The notes under the pieces were generated by a model. The model searched no databases, was not told the origin of the DNA, and saw nothing but the letters and a program-made list of their open reading frames with translations. A program made the translations under genes and the position numbers. A stretch of DNA of 5,001 nucleotides from Bifidobacterium breve (GTDB lineage: Bacteria; Actinomycetota; Acidimicrobiia; Acidimicrobiales; Ilumatobacteraceae): the NCBI GenBank assembly GCA_943325435.2, contig CALPPK020000142.1:1-5001 (forward strand), read 5' to 3'. This document shows, in pieces, positions 1 through 5,001 of the stretch. The number at the start of each line of letters is the position of its first letter. Within the stretch, counting starts at the first letter, position 1.

Positions 1-722
1 ATGTAGCAACTGTCCTTCTTCAATGGGCAACTGGCGGGCTTTTGTTCCTGTGGTTCACCACTCGTAAACATGAGATCAGTGCTGGGTACGGATGGTTATT
101 GCGAGGAACTTTTTGTGTACTTGCTGCGGGTGCCGCAGCAGCCGGCATTGCTACCGATTTTGTTCCGGTTCGAGACATTGCAGCAATTGCAGTTGCAGTA
201 GTTGCCATTGCAACTGTTCGCCGCACAAATGTGACGTTGGATTTACTCGGACCAGCGATAGGCGCGATTGGTCTTATTGCAGCCGCAGTGCATGCAACGG
301 ATGGTGTTGGCAACATCAGTACAAACCTTCTACGAGTTGCTGTGGGCACCGTGTTTCTTGGTGCAATCAGCGACGCCATGTTGCTAGGTCATTGGTACCT
401 AGTGCAGCCAGGAATGCCGCGTTCGATTTTGAACGAATTGGTTGATGCTCTTCGTTGGATTTTGCCAATCGAAGTTGCGGTCATGCTTATTCCAACAGGC
501 ATGATCAGTGTTCTCACTGGCGCTGTTGACGACGGCTGGAATGGAACCCTCGGATGGTTCTGGGTGGCCTGTGCCGTTACGACTGCAGTCTTGATCGAAG
601 TAACTAGGGCTGCTCTGAAAGAGCGCAGTTATTCGGCCGTGATGGCTGCGACAGGTTTGCTGTATCTGGCGATTCTCACCGCATTCGGCACCGACCTAGT
701 GGCGCGGGCTGTCCTCGCCTAG
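1..722 (+). CDS. Multi-pass integral membrane protein of unknown function, 5'-truncated by the window edge
   Basis: I do not recognise a named family. The frame is open from base 3, giving 239 visible residues, and has no upstream stop, so I read it as a gene entering from the left. A TTG at 42 could serve as a start, but that would cut the first hydrophobic segment (QWATGGLLFLWF). Numbering from codon 3, hydrophobic segments lie near 1-18, 30-50, 56-72, 79-96, 110-134, 149-173, 183-200 and 212-233, so about eight membrane helices. The fifth carries GHWYLV with His130 at the membrane edge, followed by QPGMPRSIL; such a histidine could bind a metal or haem, but nothing shows that it does. The C-terminal segment (SYSAVMAATGLLYLAILTAFG) looks strongly constrained. 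There is no Cys-rich motif, nucleotide-binding loop or transporter signature. The gene ends in a TAG that overlaps the stop of the convergent gene. Coding status is confident; function is unknown. Confidence 0.82.
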   Translation, partial: VATVLLQWATGGLLFLWFTTRKHEISAGYGWLLRGTFCVLAAGAAAAGIATDFVPVRDIAAIAVAVVAIATVRRTNVTLDLLGPAIGAIGLIAAAVHATDGVGNISTNLLRVAVGTVFLGAISDAMLLGHWYLVQPGMPRSILNELVDALRWILPIEVAVMLIPTGMISVLTGAVDDGWNGTLGWFWVACAVTTAVLIEVTRAALKERSYSAVMAATGLLYLAILTAFGTDLVARAVLA

Positions 723-725
723 GTC
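693..725. repeat. Inverted repeat over the convergent stop codons, possible weak terminator
   Basis: GACCTAG at 693-699 and CTAGGTC at 719-725 are perfect 7-bp inverted copies separated by 19 bases. The right arm contains both overlapping stop codons. On the plus strand the hairpin is followed only by TTT, and on the minus strand by no T run, so as an intrinsic terminator it would be weak. Both arms are constrained by coding sequence and the repeat may be chance. Confidence 0.25.
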
Positions 726-1141
726 TTTGAATAGTCGACGGTAAACCAACGCTCAGGTGTTGTCGAAACACGCACCGACTCGCCATCGTCGTTCTCGACA
801 TAACTATCCCCGCCCTTTACGCCCAGGTAGCGGCGCGCAATGAGGCGACCGTGCAGTTCCTTGTCGAAAGGGGAGATTGTTGCGGTTCCCTCTATCGATA
901 CATATTTGTAGGGAAGCGACTCGGACTGAGCGCAGAGACTGAACCGCATTGATTTCTCGAGAAGGCGGCCCTTCACCGAGTCGGGGGAAATGAGGAACCA
1001 CAGTTCGCCACCTGGTTCGTAGACGTACCAGACAGGGACGGTCAGTGGAGGACCGTCTGGTCGTTCAATCCCCAGGACTCCAACATGCAGTTCGGAAAGG
1101 AACTGCTCTCTCTCGGACTGTGTCATTGCAAGTGTGCCCAT
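719..1141 (-). CDS. PPOX-family split beta-barrel protein, probable flavin- or F420-dependent enzyme
   Basis: A 140-residue protein resembling the pyridoxamine 5'-phosphate oxidase-like split-barrel superfamily, whose small actinobacterial members bind FMN or coenzyme F420 as dimers. Family-like segments in order: TQSEREQFLSELHVGVL near the N terminus, TVPVWY at 34-39, a strand and turn ELWFLISPDSVKGRLLE (46-62), RFSLCAQ at 66-72, YKYVSIEG at 78-85, ARRYLG and GGD at 102-112, and the C-terminal PERWFTVDYSK. Length is normal for the short class. The frame is open back to 1240, but that start would run into the divergent acyl-CoA dehydrogenase gene and adds residues unlike the family. I chose ATG at 1141; ATG at 1126 (protein starting MTQSERE) is also possible. 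Neither has a clear Shine-Dalgarno. The exact reaction and cofactor cannot be decided from sequence; a link to the neighbouring acyl-CoA genes is not evident. Confidence 0.85.
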   Translation of the reverse strand: MGTLAMTQSEREQFLSELHVGVLGIERPDGPPLTVPVWYVYEPGGELWFLISPDSVKGRLLEKSMRFSLCAQSESLPYKYVSIEGTATISPFDKELHGRLIARRYLGVKGGDSYVENDDGESVRVSTTPERWFTVDYSKT

Positions 1142-1150
1142 ATGAATCTG

Positions 1151-1156
1151 AGCGTA
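1151..1156 (-). promoter_or_regulatory. Candidate -10 element (TACGCT) for the split-barrel gene
   Basis: Read on the minus strand, TACGCT fits the actinobacterial TANNNT -10 pattern and lies 9 bases before the ATG at 1141, so the message would have little or no leader. No convincing -35 hexamer is seen at 16-18 bases upstream. It sits in the 76-bp divergent intergenic region. Weak evidence alone. Confidence 0.3.
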
Positions 1157-1182
1157 GTCGGACTTGCCGGGTAGCACGACCT

Positions 1183-1210
1183 TTGCGGTTACGGCGCCAA
1201 CGCCTAGCGT
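1183..1210 (+). promoter_or_regulatory. Candidate promoter of the acyl-CoA dehydrogenase gene, possibly leaderless
   Basis: TTGCGG at 1183-1188 and TAGCGT at 1205-1210 are 16 bases apart and resemble -35 and TANNNT -10 boxes. The -10 ends 7 bases before the ATG at 1218, the spacing expected if transcription begins at or next to the start codon. No Shine-Dalgarno precedes this ATG, which fits leaderless translation, common in actinobacteria. This is inferred from pattern only. Confidence 0.4.
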
Positions 1211-1217
1211 GGCTCTT

Positions 1218-2375
1218 ATGGAAACTTTCGAACGCACCATCTACAACGCCGAGCATGAACAGTTTCGTGCGGCTTTTCGCCAGTGGTTGGATAAAGAGGT
1301 TGTGCCCCATCATGAGAAGTGGGAAGCAGATGGAATCGTTCCTCGCGACATTTGGCTAGCAGCCGGAAAACTTGGCTTTCTTGGGTACCACGTGCCAGAA
1401 CAATACGGCGGTGGCGGTGTTACCGATTACAAGTTCGGGGCCATCATGCAAGAGGAAGTTTCTGAAACAGGAGTCATCGGAAGTGCAAACGGAATGACGC
1501 TGCACAACGACATTGTGTTGCCGTATTACCTGGGGCTTGCAACTGAAGATCAGAAGCAGCGTTGGCTTCCGAAGATGGTGACAGGTGAGTTGATTGGTGC
1601 CCTTGCAATTACAGAACCAAACACCGGTAGTGATGTGGCAAATGTCCGCACGTCTGCAGTGCGTCACGGTGATGCATGGGTAGTAAATGGTTCAAAGACG
1701 TTCATTACGAACGGCATAAACAGCGACCTTGTGATCACCACTGTGCGTACCAATGATCAACCAGGTCACCGTGGGTTGTCTTTGTTGATTCTTGAGCGCG
1801 GCATGAAGGGCTTTGAACGTGGACGTAACCTCAGCAAGTTGGGTATGCATGCCCAAGACACAGCCGAGTTGTCATTTACCGATGTAGAAGTTCCGAGCGA
1901 GAACATGCTGGGCGTTGAAGGCCAAGGGTTTGTGTACCTCATGCAGAACTTGGCGCAAGAACGCCTCAATATGGCAGTAGGTGGCGTCAAAGTCGCATCG
2001 GCAGCGCTTCAGGCAACTCTTGATTACACAAAAGACCGCAAAGCATTTGGTCAGTCCATTGCAACCTTCCAGAATTCAAAGTTTGTTCTTGCTGAAATCG
2101 CAACTGAGGTTCAGATTGCTCAGGTCTATGTAGACCGGTGTATCGAATTGCACTGCGAAGGACGTTTGTCTGCAGAACAAGCAGCAGCTGCAAAGTTCTG
2201 GGTGACTGAATTGCAGAACAGAGTTGTTGATAAGTGCCTGCAACTTCACGGCGGGTACGGCTACATGCTGGAATACCCAATTGCGCGTGCGTGGGCGGAT
2301 AGCCGTATCCAGACCATCTATGGCGGTACTACGGAAATTATGAAAGAGATCGTGGGCAGAAGCCTCACGAAGTAA
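1218..2375 (+). CDS. Acyl-CoA dehydrogenase, long-chain/isovaleryl-type active site
   Basis: A 385-residue FAD enzyme of full family length, catalysing alpha,beta-dehydrogenation of an acyl-CoA and passing electrons to electron-transfer flavoprotein in the cytoplasm. The N-terminal helical domain spans roughly 1-125. The middle beta domain holds ALAITEPNTGSDVANVRT (128-145) and VNGSKTFITNG (156-166). The C-terminal helical domain holds DRKAFGQSIATFQ (273-285), LQLHGGYGYMLEYPIAR (341-357) and IYGGTTEIM (367-375). The MCAD/SCAD catalytic glutamate position in YEGT is Gly369 here, while AQERL supplies Glu248 at the place where LCAD and isovaleryl-CoA dehydrogenase carry their base. It is therefore likely active, but chain length or branching of the substrate is not determined. 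ATG 1218 gives the standard N terminus; the longer frame from TTG 1164 would place 18 unlike residues over the promoter region. It is divergent from the split-barrel gene and its stop directly abuts the CoA-transferase stop. Confidence 0.95.
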   Translation: METFERTIYNAEHEQFRAAFRQWLDKEVVPHHEKWEADGIVPRDIWLAAGKLGFLGYHVPEQYGGGGVTDYKFGAIMQEEVSETGVIGSANGMTLHNDIVLPYYLGLATEDQKQRWLPKMVTGELIGALAITEPNTGSDVANVRTSAVRHGDAWVVNGSKTFITNGINSDLVITTVRTNDQPGHRGLSLLILERGMKGFERGRNLSKLGMHAQDTAELSFTDVEVPSENMLGVEGQGFVYLMQNLAQERLNMAVGGVKVASAALQATLDYTKDRKAFGQSIATFQNSKFVLAEIATEVQIAQVYVDRCIELHCEGRLSAEQAAAAKFWVTELQNRVVDKCLQLHGGYGYMLEYPIARAWADSRIQTIYGGTTEIMKEIVGRSLTK

Positions 2376-3566
2376 TCAGAAAATGATTCCGGCTGCTCGT
2401 AGGGCAGCTGCATCAAGACCAAGAGACGAGACGATTTCGTCTGAATCAGCGCCCATTGCCGGAGCTGGCGGTTGTGTTTTTGTTGGTGTTCCCTTAAAGC
2501 GAGGGGCATTACGAACTTCGCGCATAGTGCCTGCTTGTGGGTGTTCACGAATGAAGAACGTTTCGTTGTGAATAACTTGTGGGTCATCGATAACTGTCGC
2601 CAATGTGTTCAGACCGGAAGCCGGCACATCATGGACAAGCGCACCTTCCAAAAAATCATGCACAGAAATAGTCTGCAATTGGCGAACCACGATTTCCTTT
2701 AGAGCGACAGCATTAACTGCTCGTGCTTCACGATCTTTGAATCGCTCGTCAACTGCTACTTCCGGTACTCCTAGTGCAGCGCAATAGCCTTCGAATTCTG
2801 ATTGCGTTACAACTGATGATGTTGCGTAGCCATCTTTGAATTCCATGGCTGAATAAGACGATGAAATCGTTGCAGTGCGTAATGCGTCTTCATCAAGAAG
2901 GGCAACGTCCATTGCGCAGTCTGGCCACGTAAATGCAATTGCTGCGTCAAGCATGGAAACGGTGATGTGTTGGCCGCCTGCACCACGTTCACGCGCAAAC
3001 AATGCGGCCGTGATTGCTTGGGCAACGGTGTATGCAGTGACCTTGTCGCAAATGAGGTGTTTGAAGATTGCGGGCTTGCCGGTAGCAGGATCAGTTTGTA
3101 CAGAAGCAAGACCAGAAGCTGCCTGAATGACATTGTCGTACACACGGCGGTTGCTGCTTGGACCATCTGCTCCGAAGCCGGCGATGGAGACATACACAAT
3201 GTTTGGATTAATGGCTTTTACTTCTTCGTAACCGAAACCTAAACGTTCAACTGCGCCTGGGCGAAAGTTTTGAATTAAAACATCAGCGCTTGCAACGAGC
3301 GAACGAAGAACTTCAGTACCTTCGGGCTTCTTTAGGTCTACAACAAGTGATTTCTTGCCGCGGTTGTGCAATGCGTAGATACCTGTAATGCCATTCTTTT
3401 GTGAACCGAGATAGCGCATCATGTCGCCAAGTCCAGGTGACTCAACTTTGATGACTTCAGCGCCTTGGTCTGCAAGTGTCATACCTGCAAGTGGTCCTGA
3501 AATCATGACGGACATGTCAACGACACGAATGCCGGTGAGTGGTCCTTGGCTGTGATCAATGCTCAT
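2376..3566 (-). CDS. Family III CoA-transferase (CaiB/BaiF type)
   Basis: A 396-residue cytoplasmic enzyme of normal family length. Family III enzymes move CoA from an acyl-CoA donor to a free carboxylic acid through an aspartyl-CoA intermediate, usually as interlocked dimers. Visible family features: GPLTGIRVVDMSVMISGPLAGMTLADQGAEVIKVE at 8-42, HNRGKKSLVVDLKKPEG (67-83), DVLIQNFRPGAVERLG (95-110), IVYVSIAGFGADGP (123-136), the expected catalytic Asp174 in HLICDKVTAYT, and LFARERGAGGQHITVSMLDAAI (189-210). ATG 3566 is the start because it lies inside an ATGA overlap with the stop of the upstream amidase, has a G5 ribosome-binding stretch 7 bases away, and gives the family N terminus; the frame also extends ten codons to an ATG at 3596. 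Acid and CoA donor are unknown. Coupling to the amidase suggests that both act on related compounds. Some members are racemases (the AMACR-like branch), which is a less likely alternative. Confidence 0.93.
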   Translation of the reverse strand: MSIDHSQGPLTGIRVVDMSVMISGPLAGMTLADQGAEVIKVESPGLGDMMRYLGSQKNGITGIYALHNRGKKSLVVDLKKPEGTEVLRSLVASADVLIQNFRPGAVERLGFGYEEVKAINPNIVYVSIAGFGADGPSSNRRVYDNVIQAASGLASVQTDPATGKPAIFKHLICDKVTAYTVAQAITAALFARERGAGGQHITVSMLDAAIAFTWPDCAMDVALLDEDALRTATISSSYSAMEFKDGYATSSVVTQSEFEGYCAALGVPEVAVDERFKDREARAVNAVALKEIVVRQLQTISVHDFLEGALVHDVPASGLNTLATVIDDPQVIHNETFFIREHPQAGTMREVRNAPRFKGTPTKTQPPAPAMGADSDEIVSSLGLDAAALRAAGIIF

Positions 3567-4954
3567 ATTGGTGCCCCCGTTGCAACTAATGGCCATGGTC
3601 GTTCTCTCTCAAGACGTAATGCAAGTTCGAGAAGAATTTGTTCGCTGAAATGCGGTCCGATGATTTGCAGCCCAACTGGAAGTCCGTCGACAAACCCAGC
3701 AGGCACTGAAATGCCAGGGTTGCCGTGCAAGTTGCATGGGAATGTGAGAAGTCCATTGTTTTTGCCACCGGCCTTGATGCCTCCGAAGGTGTTTGGAAGT
3801 GGGCCCTCAGCAGGAAATGCAATATCAGGATTCGTCGCAGTGATGACGAGGTCAACTTCATCAAAGATTTGACTCATTCGTAGGTTCACTGCTGCACGCC
3901 GTGCTTCAATTTTTGTCCGCTCGGCTTCGCCGTAACGACCTTCTGTTAATTGCAACCCAGCACGCATCTCTGGTGTTAAGTCGTCTGCACATGCTGGCCA
4001 CATGTCGCCGAGGGCTGCTCTAATTTCAATCATTCCGCTGATTGACCACGCAGCGCCCATTCGTGGCAGTTCCGTGTTCACGCCGTCAATGCGACGCAAG
4101 CCGGCAGATGCGACGAGATGGTCTGCTGCTTCCAGCAATACGTTCCACATAGCTGGAGACAGAACAGCACCGTCCCAATCTTGAACGATTGCGACGCGTA
4201 GGCCTGCGACGTTCACTGTGCCGAGAGCGTTTTCCCACCCGTCAACACGAGGAAGGCTGAGCGGATCAGATGCATGGTGGCCGTTGCACACGTCGAACCA
4301 GCGCGCAGTGTCGCGCACGCTGCGTGTCATGCCACCAGTAGTAACTGTGAGGTTGCCGTATTCAACGTGAGGACCGCGAGGAATGCGGCCGAAGGTTGAC
4401 TTCAAGCCGACAAGGCCTGTGAATCCGGCAGGAATACGAATTGAGCCTCCGCCATCGCCACCGGTTCCGAGTGTGAATAATCCGCCCGCTACTCCTGCAG
4501 CGCCGCCGCCCGATGAACCACCTGGTGTGCGAGTTGTATCCCATGGGTTACGGGTGACACCGTTTAAAACAGTGCGAGTGACATTGACTCCACCAAATTC
4601 ACTTGCAGTGGTGAGACCAAAATGATTTGCACCAGCAGCAATGAGACGAGACACCATTGTTGATGTGTGTTCTGATTTGCGATCGGCAAACGGAACTGAT
4701 GCTTCGGTTGACGGCCAACCTTTCACGTAGTCAAGTTCTTTCACTGCCATTGGCACTCCACCGAATGGAAGTGAAACATCTGCGTGCTCTGCTCGCTCTA
4801 ATGCACCCTCGCTATCAAGAAATGAAATGCAGTTCAGTGAACTTGAGGCAATTGCAGACAATGTTGCTTGTAACTCTTCGCGAGGGGACCTGCGTCCTGC
4901 TCTGAATTCGTCTACTAGCGAACATGCATCGCCTTGCCATGGTGTATCAGTCAT
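3563..4954 (-). CDS. Amidase-signature family hydrolase
   Basis: A 463-residue hydrolase of normal family length that cleaves amide bonds to a carboxylate and ammonia or an amine with a Ser-cisSer-Lys triad. The triad is visible: Lys72 in VPMAVKELD, Ser147 in TPGGSSGGG as the cis-serine, and nucleophile Ser171 in GGDGGGSIRIPA. The 75- and 24-residue spacings equal those of fatty acid amide hydrolase (Lys142, Ser217, Ser241). The core continues GFTGLVGLKSTFGRIPRGP and the C-terminal part has FPCNLHGNPGISVPAGFVDGLPVGLQIIGPHFSE (405-438). No signal peptide is seen, so it is probably cytoplasmic. GatA of the tRNA amidotransferase is unlikely: gatB and gatC are not adjacent, and the DGGGSIRIPA form is typical of catabolic amidases. 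Substrate is unknown. It is first of a two-gene unit, overlapping the CoA-transferase by four bases. ATG 4954 is preceded by a candidate -10 box and no clear Shine-Dalgarno. Confidence 0.94.
   Translation of the reverse strand: MTDTPWQGDACSLVDEFRAGRRSPREELQATLSAIASSSLNCISFLDSEGALERAEHADVSLPFGGVPMAVKELDYVKGWPSTEASVPFADRKSEHTSTMVSRLIAAGANHFGLTTASEFGGVNVTRTVLNGVTRNPWDTTRTPGGSSGGGAAGVAGGLFTLGTGGDGGGSIRIPAGFTGLVGLKSTFGRIPRGPHVEYGNLTVTTGGMTRSVRDTARWFDVCNGHHASDPLSLPRVDGWENALGTVNVAGLRVAIVQDWDGAVLSPAMWNVLLEAADHLVASAGLRRIDGVNTELPRMGAAWSISGMIEIRAALGDMWPACADDLTPEMRAGLQLTEGRYGEAERTKIEARRAAVNLRMSQIFDEVDLVITATNPDIAFPAEGPLPNTFGGIKAGGKNNGLLTFPCNLHGNPGISVPAGFVDGLPVGLQIIGPHFSEQILLELALRLERERPWPLVATGAPI
3574..3578 (-). 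promoter_or_regulatory. Ribosome-binding site of the CoA-transferase gene (GGGGG)
   Basis: On the minus strand GGGGG lies 7 bases before the ATG at 3566, inside the last codons of the amidase. It can pair with the anti-Shine-Dalgarno core CCUCC with one G-U wobble. Together with the ATGA overlap it decides the start of the CoA-transferase. It is the only start in the window with a plausible Shine-Dalgarno, and the only one internal to a transcript. Confidence 0.55.
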
Positions 4955-4960
4955 AGGCGA

Positions 4961-4966
4961 AACTTA
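4961..4966 (-). promoter_or_regulatory. Candidate -10 element (TAAGTT) for the amidase/CoA-transferase pair
   Basis: Read on the minus strand, TAAGTT matches TANNNT and ends 6 bases before the amidase ATG at 4954, consistent with leaderless transcription. TCGAAA (4982-4987) is a poor -35 match with a short 15-base spacer, so a -35 is not supported. The remaining bases to 5001 show no other feature. Confidence 0.4.
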
Positions 4967-5001
4967 GTCCACGAAGGAATCTTTCGACCCTGACGGAAAA
5001 C

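Noticed and set aside
190..216. Inverted repeat CAGTTGCA / TGCAACTG with an 11-base loop inside the membrane protein gene
   Set aside because: It lies in a low-complexity run of alternating Ala, Val and Ile codons, where TTGCA-like words recur naturally; no sign of a regulatory role.
20..379. Minus-strand open frame of 119 codons opposite the membrane protein gene
   Set aside because: Composition is Ala/Thr/Arg-rich with no motif and mirrors the Ala-Val codons of the hydrophobic gene on the other strand.
1193..1198. GGCGCC palindrome in the divergent intergenic region as an operator
   Set aside because: A six-base palindrome with no extended symmetry is expected by chance; no regulator gene is in the window.
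1142..1240. N-terminal extension of the split-barrel gene to 1240
   Set aside because: It would cross the divergent promoter region and overlap the start of the acyl-CoA dehydrogenase gene; the extra 33 residues do not resemble the family.
2352..2388. Hairpins near the dehydrogenase/CoA-transferase junction (GTGGGC with GCCTCAC; AATCA with TGATT) as terminators
   Set aside because: The first has a bulge and no following T run on the plus strand; the second is only five weak pairs. Both lie largely in coding sequence.
4383..4625. Plus-strand proline-rich open frame opposite the amidase
   Set aside because: It is antisense to the conserved amidase signature; the prolines come from the complement of the Gly codons in the Gly/Ser-rich active-site region.

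Overview
The window holds five protein genes and almost no non-coding DNA. Only the 76 bp between the two divergent genes near 1142-1217 and the last 47 bp (4955-5001) lie outside coding sequence. The gene content is a PPOX/F420-type split-barrel protein, a CaiB/BaiF CoA-transferase, a long-chain-type acyl-CoA dehydrogenase and an amidase-signature hydrolase. With moderate GC and start sites that mostly lack Shine-Dalgarno sequences but have TANNNT boxes close to the start codon, this suggests a compact-genome actinobacterium, perhaps a planktonic member of Acidimicrobiia. That taxonomic guess is inference from style and family content, not from a marker gene.

Layout: (1) 1-722, plus strand, the 3' part of an uncharacterised multi-pass membrane protein whose reading frame runs off the left edge. 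(2) 719-1141, minus strand, a small flavin/F420-type split-barrel protein convergent with gene 1; their two stop codons overlap in one CTAG. (3) 1218-2375, plus strand, an acyl-CoA dehydrogenase divergent from gene 2. (4) 2376-3566, minus strand, a family III CoA-transferase whose stop codon directly abuts that of gene 3. (5) 3563-4954, minus strand, an amidase upstream of gene 4, joined to it by an ATGA stop/start overlap.

Genes 5 and 4 form a translationally coupled pair. A reasonable but unproven reading is a small catabolic module: the amidase releases a carboxylic acid from an amide, the CoA-transferase activates an acid to its thioester, and the neighbouring dehydrogenase begins oxidation of an acyl-CoA. 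Substrates cannot be read from the sequence. I found no RNA genes, mobile elements, CRISPR arrays or attachment sites. Nothing here looks like a new defence or mobile system; the most useful observations are gene packing, corrected start sites, candidate leaderless promoters and an unassigned membrane protein family.
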